64,000 nt of DNA from RI-231 sp041394905 (GCA_041394905.1 JAWKHJ010000012.1:124001-188000); one strand, 5' to 3'; counted from the stretch's first letter, positions 19,146-28,437 are shown. Numbers and translations: made by a program. The notes: a model not told the origin generated them from the letters alone.

Positions 19146-19865
19146 ATGTCCTCCCAACCCCTCAGACTCGCCCTGGTCGGCTACGGCAAGATGGGCCGTG
19201 TGCTCGACCAGCTTCGCGCCCGAAATGGGCCTCGATGTCGTGCTCAGGCTCGACGAGCACAATCAAACGGCTCGGGTCTGACGGCGGAAAACTTCCAGAA
19301 CGTAGACGTGGCGATCGACTTCTCGATTCCGGCTGGTGGCCGACAACGCCGTGGGTCTGGCCAGGCTCGGGGTCGACACGGTTGTTGGAACCACGGGCTG
19401 GCTCGGCGAGATTGACCGCGTGCGCGCCGCCGTCGAACAGGCCGAGACGGGCTTCAAATCCACGGCGCTAATTTTTCCATCGGAGTCAACGCGTTCTACC
19501 GCATCGTCGCAGCAGCGTCGGAGATCTTTCGGCGCGCCGACGAGTATGACGCCACTGACTGGGAAGCGCACCACAAGATGAAGAAGGACGCGCCGTCGGG
19601 CATCATGCTGCGCTTGCTCGACGTCGTGCGCGAGTCCGGTTTCGATAGGCCATCGACGTGGCCCACAACCGCGTGGGCTATGTGCCGGGGACGCACCAAA
19701 TAAGCTTCGATTCCGAGGCCGACACGATCGAGCTGCGGCATACCGCGCGCAGCCGGCTCGGCTTTGCGCGCGGAGCTCTGCGCGCGGCGCGCTGGACGTC
19801 TTGACTGGAAAGGCTTCCACGAGTTTTCCGCCATCTGGGAGCAGACGCTGGGCGGGGCTGGGTAA
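19146..19865 (+). CDS. dapB: 4-hydroxy-tetrahydrodipicolinate reductase, frameshifted
   Basis: DapB reduces the dehydrated product of DapA with NAD(P)H on the way to diaminopimelate and lysine. The nucleotide-binding GYGKMGR motif is at residues 14-20, followed by VDVAIDFSIP, VVGTTGW and NFSIGVNAFY-like stretches. The catalytic HHKMKKDAPSGT motif is near 19570, here partly in another frame, and the end reads GFHEFSAIWEQTLGG. About 238 residues, slightly short but normal for this clade. Frame changes occur near 19220, 19335, 19470 and 19640. It lies 8 nt after lysC and 42 nt before dapA. Confidence 0.9.
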
Positions 19866-19907
19866 CGGATAACCGCGTCCGCCAGGACGTGGCAAGGAAG
19901 GAACAAG

Positions 19908-20764
19908 GTGACATTCAAGGGCTGCGGCACCGCCATGGTACGACGCCGTTTCAGGCCGACGGTTCGCTCGACGAGGCGACGCTGCAGCTCGTTCGCCGCC
20001 AGATCGAGCGGGCATCCATTTCCTCGTGCCTTGCGGGACAACCGGCGAGCCAGCCTGAGCCGCTCCGAGCACTGCGCGTGGTTGAGATCACGGTAGAAGA
20101 GTGCGCCGGCAAGATCCCTGTGCTGGCCGGCTGCGGCGGTTATAACGCCTGCTGAGCTCGTTGAGCTCGCGCAGCGCCGAGAAAATTGGCGTCGACGGCC
20201 TGCTCTCGGTCACGCCTACTGCAACAAGCCGACGTCCGAGGGCCTCTACCAGCACTATCTGGCGATCGCCAACGCGACCAAGCTGCCGATCGTGGTCTAC
20301 AACGTTGCCAGCCGCACCGCTCGCAACGTCACCCCCGATGAGCTCATTACGGCTGGCGTCGATCCCCAGCGTCGTCGCCGTGAAAGAGGCTTCCGGCTCC
20401 ATCGGCCAGATGGCGCAGATTTGTCAGCGGATGCCGGCTGACTTCGCCGTACTCTCGGGCGACGATGCGGTCACTCTCGCCAATTCCAGTCTCCCTCGGC
20501 AGCGGATCATCTCCGTCGTCTCGAACCAGATCCCGGCCAAGTTAGCGCAACTGTGCAACCTGGCGCTCGCCGGCGATTTTGCCGGAGCGCTCGCCATGGG
20601 TCGCCCCATGATGGTCAATTTCTGCGAGACCAGCCCTGAGCGGTCAGGCTGCCATGGCCAAGATGGGGCTTTGCCGCGAGGTCTATCGACTGCCCATGGT
20701 CCCGATTGCGGCCGCCAGCCGCGCCAAGGTGGACGCGGTGCTGGGCTCGGCGGGGCTGCTGTGA
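19908..20764 (+). CDS. dapA: 4-hydroxy-tetrahydrodipicolinate synthase, frameshifted
   Basis: DapA condenses pyruvate with aspartate semialdehyde. The N-terminus reads GCGTAMVTPF from a GTG start, followed by the CGTTGE motif near 20035. The LLSVTPYYNKP-like active-site tyrosine segment is near 20210, and the Schiff-base lysine lies in VVAVKEASG near 20380; then FAVLSGDDA near 20450. The end is KVDAVLGSAGLL with a stop at 20762-20764. Frame changes lie near 19945, 20030, 20150, 20220, 20360, 20485 and 20640. Its stop overlaps the GTG start of the metallo-beta-lactamase gene, so the two should be translationally coupled. Confidence 0.9.
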
Positions 20765-21591
20765 AAGTCCTCCAGACCGCTGCTCTGCTGCTCGCCTGCG
20801 CCTGCCGCGCGCTTGCGCAGCGCTCGATTGGACGCGCCCGTTCGGGCGCACCGCATCATCGGCAACCTCTACTACGTCGGCACCTACGACTTGGCCTGTT
20901 TTTGGTGGCGGGCGATGAAAGGCCACACATTCTAGTCAACACGGGGCTGCAAGAGCTCTGCGCCGCAGATTCGCTCGAGCATCGAGGTCTCGGATTTCGG
21001 TACGAAGACTTGAAGATCCTGCTGCACATGCAGGCGCACTTCGACCACGTCGCCGCGCTGGCCGATCGCCGATGAGACCGGTGCGGAGGATGATCGGCGC
21101 TGCCGACGCGCGGCTTCTGCGTGATGGAGGCAAATCAGACTATTTGCCCAATATCGGAGACTTCTCACCTGTGAAAGTTGCGCACGGCTTCGCCGACGGC
21201 GGAAATCATTCGCCTGGGAGAGACCGAGCTCAAAGTCGTGCTCATGCCCGGCCACACGCCCGGCAGCGCCGGCTATACGATGCAGGTGCGCGAGAACGGC
21301 AAGACCTACGACGTCGTCATCGCCAACATGGGCTCGATCAACGGCGGGACCTACTTCAGCGGCCCTAAAGAGAGCTACCCCGGCATCGCTGCCGATTACG
21401 CCCACACGTTCGAGGTGCAGAAGCGGCTTCCTGTCGACATTTGGGTCGCCGGACATGCCTCGCAGTACGGGCTGCATGAGAAGTTTCAACCCGGCGAGGG
21501 TTACAACCCGGAGCGCTTCGTCGATCCGGAGGGCTACCGCGCCAAGGTCGCCGAATACGAGAAGATTTTCACCGAACAAGCCGGCCGCTGA
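20761..21591 (+). CDS. Subclass B3 metallo-beta-lactamase, frameshifted near the start and centre
   Basis: This is an exported zinc hydrolase of the B3 metallo-beta-lactamase lineage. A signal peptide (LLLACACRALAQ) leads into the IIGNLYYVGT and HILVNTGLQE strands. The zinc motif is QAHFDH (21031-21048): the first histidine of canonical HxHxDH is Gln, as in GOB-type enzymes. Further ligands are in MPGHTPGS near 21245 and AGHASQYGLHEKF near 21450, the latter typical of B3. The 276-residue length is normal. Frame changes are near 20830, 20900, 20960, 21065 and 21200. It starts inside the dapA stop (GTGA), placing a beta-lactam or related amide hydrolase in a diaminopimelate operon. Actual beta-lactamase activity is not proven by sequence. 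Confidence 0.85.
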
Positions 21592-21769
21592 AATACGGCC
21601 GATCCAACAATCAGATCCGCGCCTGCAAAGCGCGTCGCAACGAGTGGCAGCGAGCGGAGCCATTCCCGGACGCGCCCCGGACTCGCGCCCGGCTCAGCCG
21701 TCCTTCAGCAAAGAAAAGCGGCCGCCAGAGGGCGGCCGCTTCATTTTCCCAAACCGTCGGATGTGAGCT
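21592..21769. other. Convergent intergenic region
   Basis: This stretch separates the beta-lactamase (plus strand) from the TPR protein (minus strand). I see no gene in it, only the hairpin at 21716-21741. Confidence 0.5.
21716..21741. terminator. Bidirectional Rho-independent terminator
   Basis: A perfect 11-bp stem (AAGCGGCCGCC and complement) encloses the tetraloop AGAG. It is followed by TCATTTT on the plus strand and TTTTCTTT on the minus strand, so it can stop both convergent genes. Confidence 0.8.
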
Positions 21770-22969
21770 CTAGTTCAGAACGTGCCCGCCGTTGAGGACG
21801 AGCTTGAACGGCTCCTTCGTCAAGCTCGAAGCGACGCCGTCGAACTCGATGCGCTTGCCGCGGGCCGGACCCGCACGCAGACGATTTTCGAGGTTCAACG
21901 TGACCTCGGCCGGGCCGCCCGCACTCCGTCGCCAGAGTGAGCGTTTGCGGACGGTCGGAGTCCATGCCGACCACGTAGAGCGCCATCTTCGGCGTCAGCT
22001 TGCTTGCAGCTCGCTCCAGATAGCATCGCCGTTGGCGGCGACCAGGCTCGCTTTGAGGTCTTTGTACTTCCAAAGCAGCGGGTTTTCCTCGCGCGATTTC
22101 TGCTCGCTCTTGAAGCGGCGAACTTCGGCCGACTCGATCTTCAGGCTTGCTGGGGGTAGTGGTTGAGTTTTGGCCTCCACCTTCAGCTCGTCCAGGCCTT
22201 CTTCACCACCGGTGTAGCGCGCGTAGACCTTCTTGAGGTACGCGTCGACTTGCTCACGGCCTTGTGCGTTGAGCGAACCCTCGCCCTCATAGGCGGCGGC
22301 GCGTGCAAAGGAGAACAGCGCCAACTCGTTCTTGTTCGGGTCGCCCTGCTTGAGCACGACGTCGCCGAGCCAGTAGGAAACCTGCGCCAAGTTCGGATTG
22401 ATCTTTCGTCTCTTTAATTCCTTCTCGGCTTCGACGTTCTCCTTGCGCTGCATGTGGATCCAGCCCAGCGTCTGGTGGGCAGTGGTCATCACCTGCTTCT
22501 CGACCTGCGCCCACTGCTGGTCGTTCAGGGTCGAAGGCTTGCCCTTGAGCAGCGTCTTTGACGCGGCGATCGCGTCGTTGAGTTGCGCGTCGTTCGGAGT
22601 ACCGAGAGTCGGCACTAGGCTGATGATCGCGGGTTAGTTCGAAGTCGTCTGGCGCTCGGAGAGGATCTCCTTCGCTTGCGCGATCGCCTTTTCCTTCTGT
22701 CCAGTCTGCTGATAGCCACGAAGGTAGATGCGCGGCCAGTCTTCCTTGTAGGCGCTGTCCGGATATTCCTTCTTCCACTCATCGAGGCCCGCGAGCGCGG
22801 TCTTCCAATCACCGCCTTGCACGGCGGTGAAGGTCTTGTTCGCGAGCTCGTACTCTTTCTGGTCCTTGGGCCGTTTTTCGTTCGCCTCCTGCGGCGAAGG
22901 CGTCGCCGCGCCCGTTACGAGAAGCAACAGACACGCGGTGACGGCGATATTCGTAAGGTTTTTCAACAT
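21770..22969 (-). CDS. Exported tetratricopeptide-like protein, interrupted by a stop codon
   Basis: The start at 22969 gives a signal peptide (NIAVTACLLLLVTGAATPS). TPR-like helices follow (GDWKTALAGLDEWKKEYPDS; AHQTLGWIHMQRKENVEAE; LAQVSYWLGDVVLKQGD). A C-terminal beta-rich domain ends KLVLNGGHVLN at 21770. This architecture (about 400 residues) is common in Acidobacteriota; the function is unknown. A TAA at 22634-22636 splits the N-terminal third from the rest in the same frame, and further frame changes lie near 22010 and 21900. Family continuity across the stop suggests a sequence error; alternatively a GTG restarts translation at 22615. Confidence 0.7.
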
Positions 22970-23071
22970 CGGCGTTCTCTCCAACAGTTTGGGATTCGAT
23001 CTGGCGGCGATCCAGGAGCGCACTTCTACGGCGCCGGGTCCTTGTCGAGGTCGCCCGTGGGTCAATCGCGG

Positions 23072-23100
23072 AGTATAAACGAGACGCGCAGCCATGGCAA
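23072..23100 (-). promoter_or_regulatory. Sigma-70-type promoter of the TPR protein gene
   Basis: On the minus strand TTGCCA (23095-23100) and TATACT (23072-23077) are separated by exactly 17 nt, about 100 nt upstream of the start. A GGAGAG ribosome site precedes the ATG. Confidence 0.55.
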
Positions 23101-23244
23101 CATCCCGTTTGCTTCGCTTTGTCCCTCGTTTGACTTAGCTGGCGCCCGACTTACGCTTTTTATTCACCTCCGTGCCCGCCACCGTGTGGGACGTGGCGCG
23201 CCGCGGAAGTGTTACAATCCGGTGCTGTTCAGGAGCATCCCCTC

Positions 23245-24696
23245 TTGCCGGACCGCGCGCTCGACCTGGGCCTGATCGTCGTCTATCTTATCATCGTCAC
23301 CTTGTTTGGGGCGAGGTTTGGACGCAACCAAAAATCGCTGAAGGACTACTTCTTGGGCGGCCGGACCGCCCCATGGTGGGCGATCGCGCTGTCGATCGTT
23401 GCGGCGGAAACCTCCACACTGACCATCATCGGGACTCCGGCGCTAGCCTTCCGGGGCGATTTGGGCTTCCTGCAGATTGCCCTCGGCTACCTGCTTGCCC
23501 GTATTCTCATCAGCTCCATCTTCCTGCCGGCCTACTGGCGAGGCGAAATGTTCACGGCTTACGAGTTGATGCGGCGTCGCTTCGGCGAGCGACTGCGGCG
23601 CATCACCGCTTCGACCTTCCTCGTCACGCGCTCACTTGCCGAAGGAGTCCGCGTGTTCGCCATTTCGCTCGTCGTCTCGGTGGTTCTCGAAACCGGCGAA
23701 ATGGCTTCGATTTTCATCATCACTCTCCTCACCCTGTTCTACACCTTCCACGGCGGAATGGCGGCGGTGATCTGGACGGACGTCGTGCAGATGCTGCTCT
23801 ACGTCGGCGGAGCGCTGCTGAGCTTTTGGATGATCCTCCAGAACATTCCCGGAGGGTGGCCGGAAGTCGCCCAGGTGGCTGATGCGGCGGACAAGTTCCG
23901 TATCTTTCACTTCGGTTTTGAGCCGACCGCCCAATTTTTTTCGGAGACCTATACCTTCTGGGCCGGCCTGCTCGGCGGCTGCTTCCTGACCACGGCGACG
24001 CATGGCACCGACCAACTTGTCGTGCAGCGGTTGCTGAGCGCGCGCAGTCAGAAAGAGGCGCGGTTGGCGCTGCTGTCGAGCTGGGTGGTCATCTTTCTTC
24101 AGTTCACCCTTTTCCTGGTCATTGGCGTGATGCTGTACGTCTACTACCAGGCGTTCGATCTCGTCGCGCCCGACCCCCTTGACCGGCTCTATCCGGCGTA
24201 CATCTGGGAAAGGCTTCCGCCGCTGGCTTCCGGCATCGTGACGGCGGCCATTCTGGCTGCGGCGATGGCGAATATCGCCGCAGCGCTCAATTCCCTCGCC
24301 TCGACCACGATGATGGACTTGGCCTTGCCGTTTTTCGGAGACCGCCTCGGGAGCGAACAACGCAAGCTGCGCCTGTCGAAGTTCGCCACGCTCGGCTGGG
24401 GCGCTGTGCTGATGACGATCGCCTGGGCGGCTCGCAATTGGGGCTCGGTGCTTGAAGCCGGGCTCGCGATCGCCTCGGTCCCTCTGGGAGCTCTGCTTGG
24501 GGTCTTTTCGTTAGGCGTGCTCACGCGCCGTGCTACGGAAAACGGCGCAATCGTCGGTATGTTGGCTGGTCTTGCAGCCATTCTCTATGTCACTTTTGGC
24601 ACGAATGTCGCCTGCACCTGGTACGTTGTCGTCGGCTCGATCACGACCTTCGCAGTCGGTTGGCTGGCTTCTGTCGCAGGCCCGGGGCGGGCGTAG
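23245..24696 (+). CDS. Sodium:solute symporter (SSS family)
   Basis: This is an inner-membrane secondary transporter of the SSS (SLC5-like) family importing an unknown solute with Na+. It has about 483 residues and roughly 13 membrane segments. The N-terminal LKDYFLGGRTAPWWAIALSI and the sodium-site region AAETSTLT near residue 55 are typical. The core contains TATHGTDQLVVQRLLSARS near residue 255. The TTG at 23245 is preferred because an AGGAG site lies 9 nt upstream and a -10-like TACAAT is at 23212-23217; the longer GTG start at 23209 would overlap that element. The gene is intact and stands alone; the substrate cannot be called. Confidence 0.88.
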   Translation: MPDRALDLGLIVVYLIIVTLFGARFGRNQKSLKDYFLGGRTAPWWAIALSIVAAETSTLTIIGTPALAFRGDLGFLQIALGYLLARILISSIFLPAYWRGEMFTAYELMRRRFGERLRRITASTFLVTRSLAEGVRVFAISLVVSVVLETGEMASIFIITLLTLFYTFHGGMAAVIWTDVVQMLLYVGGALLSFWMILQNIPGGWPEVAQVADAADKFRIFHFGFEPTAQFFSETYTFWAGLLGGCFLTTATHGTDQLVVQRLLSARSQKEARLALLSSWVVIFLQFTLFLVIGVMLYVYYQAFDLVAPDPLDRLYPAYIWERLPPLASGIVTAAILAAAMANIAAALNSLASTTMMDLALPFFGDRLGSEQRKLRLSKFATLGWGAVLMTIAWAARNWGSVLEAGLAIASVPLGALLGVFSLGVLTRRATENGAIVGMLAGLAAILYVTFGTNVACTWYVVVGSITTFAVGWLASVAGPGRA

Positions 24697-24850
24697 CACG
24701 GCAATTTTTCGATTTCCCGCCAAAAAAACGTCGAACGCGCGGCATTCGTGCATAATAGTCAAGTTCTGACCTCTCGGAAATCACGATTGCTCGGTCGCTT
24801 GTTTCGTTCGGAAGTGGTGTATCGAAAAAGATAGAGGGGCCTGCTGCGCC

Positions 24851-24868
24851 TGTTCTGAAATTGGAACA
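24851..24868. promoter_or_regulatory. Palindromic operator site 1 (TGTTC-N8-GAACA)
   Basis: The 18-bp sequence TGTTCTGAAATTGGAACA lies six bases upstream of the -35 TTGACG. Its arms are identical to those of site 2. Confidence 0.55.
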
Positions 24869-24874
24869 CAAAAA

Positions 24875-24904
24875 TTGACGCACGGGCCAAAGTTCTGATA
24901 TAAC
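24875..24904 (+). promoter_or_regulatory. Promoter TTGACG-18-TATAAC for the small AT-hook-like gene
   Basis: The -35 TTGACG and -10 TATAAC are 18 nt apart and the -10 is preceded by TGA (extended -10). The promoter lies between two palindromic sites. A half-site (AGTTCTGA) lies in the spacer. Confidence 0.6.
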
Positions 24905-24932
24905 GTCCCTTCATCCCTTTTTAGCGACTCCG

Positions 24933-24950
24933 TGTTCCGAATTCAGAACA
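24933..24950. promoter_or_regulatory. Palindromic operator site 2 (TGTTC-N8-GAACA)
   Basis: TGTTCCGAATTCAGAACA is a near-perfect palindrome of 18 bp located about 20-40 nt downstream of the predicted transcription start, a position suited to repression. Confidence 0.6.
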
Positions 24951-25050
24951 ACGTTCGTCGCGAGGGGTTTTGTGCGGGATTGCCGAGGGACGTGGTGTCC
25001 CATTCTGGAATTCTCGCCTGGAATGACGGCTAGGTTGGAGGCTTAGGAAG

Positions 25051-25236
25051 ATGGACGTCAACAAGATCCTGACGGAGTTGCGTCAGGAGCGGGAACAAAT
25101 CGAGGACGCGATTATCTCGCTCGAGCGCTTGGCGCGGGGACGCGGTAAGCGTCGTGGACGTCCGCCTGCCTGGATGAAGGACGCTGAAGACCGCAAGCGT
25201 CAACGGACGACCACGCCGCGCAAGGGCGAAGAATAG
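25051..25236 (+). CDS. Small basic protein with AT-hook-like motif
   Basis: A 61-residue protein. Residues 1-30 form a likely amphipathic helix rich in Glu/Arg (coiled-coil-like, ELRQEREQIEDAIISLERL). The following GRGKRRGRPP resembles an AT-hook, the minor-groove DNA-binding RGRP core, and the tail is highly charged. Similar short proteins with KRRGRPP occur repeatedly in Acidobacteriota, as far as I recall. The start is supported by AGGA close upstream and the ATG at 25051. The elaborate upstream region suggests regulated expression. A DNA-binding, chromatin-like or transcription-modulating role is an inference only. Confidence 0.65.
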   Translation: MDVNKILTELRQEREQIEDAIISLERLARGRGKRRGRPPAWMKDAEDRKRQRTTTPRKGEE

Positions 25237-25260
25237 GTCGGCCGGCGGACAAATCCCGGC

Positions 25261-27547
25261 TCAATAGATCAAGTAGCGGCTCCGAACGGATTCGAATTCT
25301 CGTATTTGCGCTTGCCAGCTCTGCCAAATTTCTTGGCTAGAGGCGCCGCGCTCGAGGGCTTCAGCCGAGTCGGTGCGCCCGAGCAGGCGCAATGTCTGCC
25401 CAAGGTCCATTTGGCCGGGATGCGTGCGTAGGATGGCGCCAGCCAGCTCGAGCCCGAAGCGTAGGCTCGAGAAGCGGTCGCGGTCGGTGACCGTGATCTG
25501 CAATCCCGGGATCGACTCGCCCGCAAAATGCGATGCCGTCGGCGTGCGCTGCGTCGCGTACGTCCTTACCCCGGGCAAGTTGCGGTCGTTGAGCTCTTCC
25601 GAGATTCGCGCCGCATCCATCCAAGGCGCGCCAACGAACTCGAATGGCGTATCGGTGCCGCGGCCTACCGAATAGTTCTTCAGTCCTTCGAGGATCGCGA
25701 TGCCCGGGTAGAGCAGCGCTTCGTTCAGCGTACGGATGTTTGGTGAGGGGTTGACCCAGGGTAGCCCGGTTTCGTCAAACCACATCGAGCGCCGCCAGCC
25801 TTCCATTTCGATCACGTGGAGCTCGGCTCCGATGTTGCGCTCGCCGTTGTACATCTGGGCGAGCTCGCCCGCCGTCATGGCGTGGCGAACGGGCATGGCG
25901 AAGTAGCCGATGAACGAACGGAGCGCCGGGTCGAGCACTGGACCTTCCGGATGCAGGCCGGTGATCGGGTTCGGCCGGTCGAGCACATAGAAAGGCACGC
26001 CAGCCTTCGCCGCCTCTTCCATCGCGTAAGCCATGGTCGTCGTGTACGTGTAAAAGCGCGCGCCGATGTCTTGGATGTCAAACACGATCGCGTCTAGATT
26101 GGCGAGCATCTGCTGCGTCGGGCGGCGGCGGTCGCCCTGATAGAGACTGTAGACTGGCACCCCTTTGTACATCGAATCGTCGATGACTTCTTGGTCGAGC
26201 TTGGCCTCCAGACCGTGCTCAGGCGTCAGGAGCGCTGCCAGCGTCGGGTTCGTGGCGGAGAGGAATAGGTCCGCACCGCGCCGCGGCGGTCGACGCCGGT
26301 CGGATTGGTGATCAGCCCAACCCGCTTGCCTTCGAGCTGTGCGAAGCGATCGCGAACGAGCACGTCGAGGCCGGTCAGCACCTCCGGTGCGACTTCGGTG
26401 GGCGCAGATGTCTGCGGCCGGGCGACCGCCGGCGGATCGACGGCCGCGGCACAACCGACGCGACGCGGCTGCGCAGGCTGACCACCGAGGTGGACACGCG
26501 GGTGGACGCGGTTGGTCATCAGCACGACGTAGGCGTCGGTCGAAGGATCGAGCCACAGCGAAGTGCCTGTGTAGCCGGTGTGGCCAAAGGAACCCAGGGG
26601 AAAGAGGTCGCCGCGGTTCGAGGCGAAGGGCGAATCGATGTCCCACCCAAGCCCGCGTGCCGGCAAATCCGGAGGCGTCTGTGCGCGCGTCATCGCGGCA
26701 ACGCCGAGAGGACTCAGCAATCGCAAGTTGCCTAAGCGCCCCCGATGCAACATCATGCGGCAGTAGCGCGCCAGATCCGCCGCAGTGGCGAACAAGCCGG
26801 CATGTCCGGCGACGCCGCCCATGTAGCGCGAAGTGGGGTCATGCACCACGCCCCAAAGCAGCGTCCCATCCGCGAGCTTTTCGGTTGGCGCGATGCGGTC
26901 AGGCAATGTCGCCGGCGGACGAAACATCGATTCGCGCATGCCCAGCGGCTCAAAGATGCGCTGGCGGGCAAACTCCTCCAGGGGCATTCCGCTCAGCTGG
27001 TGGACGATCTCGCCGAGCAGGATGAAGTTGATGTCGCTGTAGATGAAGCGCTGGTCCGGCTGGGCGATCGGGACCTCGCGGTAAGCCCTCTCGATACCGG
27101 TTTCGTATCCGCTCCAAGCCGGCTCGAGATCGAGGTCAGGGCGGAGCGGATGTGTGAGTCAGCAATTGTCGGACGGTAATTGGAGAGTCGCCGCCGCGAA
27201 AGCCGGGCAGGTACTTGGTGACCTTCTCGTCTAGGCGCAGGCGGCCCATCCTCGATCAACATCAGGATCGAAGGCGCAGTGACGACGACCTTGGTCAGCG
27301 ATGCGCAGTCGAAGATCGTGTCGAGCCGCATCGGCTCGCGAGACGGCAGGATGCTTCGATCACCGTAGGCGCGGTGGTGCAAGATACGGTCGCCTTGGCC
27401 GACGAGGACGACCGCTCCGGGCATCGTACCCGCTGCGATCTCCTCTTCGACCACGCGATCGAGGATGGGCGAGCCTCGCCACTGCTCCCCAAGAACACCG
27501 CCGACAGAAAACCAAGCCAGGAGGCAGAAAAGCGAAGCGCGGCTCAC
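25261..27547 (-). CDS. Fusion: serine hydrolase (class C beta-lactamase-like) plus NamZ/DUF1343 exo-muramidase, frameshifted
   Basis: The N-terminal half is a serine beta-lactamase/esterase fold with an N-terminal signal segment (SLFCLLAWFSVGGVLG). Its nucleophile motif SLTK is near 27290, and the later GMRESMF, GHAGLFATAADLARY and GHTGYTGTSLWLDP stretches fit the family. After a Pro/Ala-rich linker near 26450 comes DUF1343 (NamZ, GH171) with KRVGLITNPTG, LLTPEHG near 26210, DIQDIGARFYTYT and the PSPNIRTLNEAL segment. NamZ removes terminal N-acetylmuramic acid from peptidoglycan fragments. The frame changes near 27150, 26990, 26490 and 26270. The GTG at 27547 is chosen because TAGACT ends exactly 7 nt before it. 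Confidence 0.85.
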
Positions 27548-27554
27548 GAGGTCG

Positions 27555-27560
27555 AGTCTA
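27555..27560 (-). promoter_or_regulatory. -10 hexamer TAGACT, exactly 7 nt before the fusion gene start
   Basis: On the minus strand TAGACT, seven bases (CGACCTC), then GTG. No Shine-Dalgarno fits in the gap; a leaderless transcript is implied. It lies between the mscS-like terminator and the start codon. Confidence 0.55.
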
Positions 27561-27573
27561 GCAAGCGGATGCG

Positions 27574-27600
27574 CCCCGCCGGATCGGCGGTCCGGCGGGG
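27574..27600 (-). terminator. Terminator-like hairpin behind the MscS gene
   Basis: A perfect 10-bp GC stem (CCCCGCCGGA and its complement) has a 7-nt loop. It lies 28 nt past the end of the MscS gene on the minus strand and just upstream of the fusion gene promoter. There is no T-run. Confidence 0.5.
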
Positions 27601-27627
27601 CGGATGGAGGGAAGTGTGAGCGGCCGT

Positions 27628-28437
27628 TCACCCCACGTTCTTCATGTGAACGTCCATTTGCGGGAACGGAATCCCGATGCCCGCGCTGTCGAGCGCTTCC
27701 TTGGCCGATTGGGTCACCCGTTCACGGACGCCCCAGTAGTTTTCCGGCTTGGCCCAAACCCGCAACTGCCAGTTGATGGAGGAGTCCGCCAGCTCGACCA
27801 AGTAGGCGTAGGATGTTTCGCCCTCTTCGCGCTGTGGCTCGGCTGCTACAACCGCATCGAGCACTTCGCGCACTTTGCGCAGATCCGAGCGGTATTCGAC
27901 GCCCACGTTCACGTCGACGCGGCGCAGCGGCTCGGCGGTGTAGTTTTCGATCACACCCGACGCTATGGCCGAGTTGGGGACGATGACTTTGCGGTTGTCG
28001 AGCGTGTGGAGCGTGGTTGTGAAGAGGCCGATCTCGTCAACGACGCCTTCTTGCCCGCCGGCGACGATGTAGTCGCCTAGCTCGAATGGACGGAAAGTCA
28101 ACAGCATCACGCCGGAAGAGAAGTTCGACAGTGTGCCCTGAAAGCGAGACCGATTGCGAGCTGGCCGCTGCGACCACGGCGGCAAAACTTGTCGTTTCCT
28201 CGAAAACACCCAAACAGGCCAAGACGGCCATCACCAGGATAACGCGCCAAGTTGCCGAAGAACTTCGTCAGCGTGCGATCAAAGTTGGCGCGCTCCAGGC
28301 CCGCGACGACCACGCGCGCAACCCATCCGGCGATGATCCTCGCCACGAACAGTAAGAAAAGTACGCCGACCACCCGGACGGCGTAGTCGGTGATTTGGCT
28401 CAGCATTTCCGGACTGAGCTCGTTCCCATTGATCCAT
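27628..28437 (-). CDS. Small-conductance mechanosensitive channel (MscS family), frameshifted
   Basis: MscS channels open under membrane tension and release solutes during osmotic downshock. The N-terminal part has a membrane segment (VVGVLFLLFVARIIAGWVA). The pore-helix region near 28130 is followed by the hallmark NFSSGVMLLTFRPFELGDYI, GGQEGVVDEIGLFTTTL and IVPNSAIASGVIENYT beta-domain motifs. The C-terminus is a normal alpha/beta domain ending MDVHMKNVG. The start at 28437 is supported by AAGGAGG six nt upstream, but a +1 frame correction is needed just inside; other indels lie near 28270 and 28150. The total of about 270 residues matches small MscS proteins. Confidence 0.82.

Larger units (their letters stand above)
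24697..25050. promoter_or_regulatory. Long regulatory intergenic region with palindromic operators
   Basis: This AT-richer stretch of 354 bp has no coding potential that I can see. It carries one clear promoter (24875-24904), two TGTTC-N8-GAACA palindromes and a third partial copy (TTCTGGAATTCT near 25003). All precede the small gene at 25051. Confidence 0.6.

Noticed and set aside
20761..21591. Acquired resistance gene on a mobile element
   Set aside because: No transposase, integron or repeat flanks the gene, base composition is like its neighbours, and it overlaps dapA.
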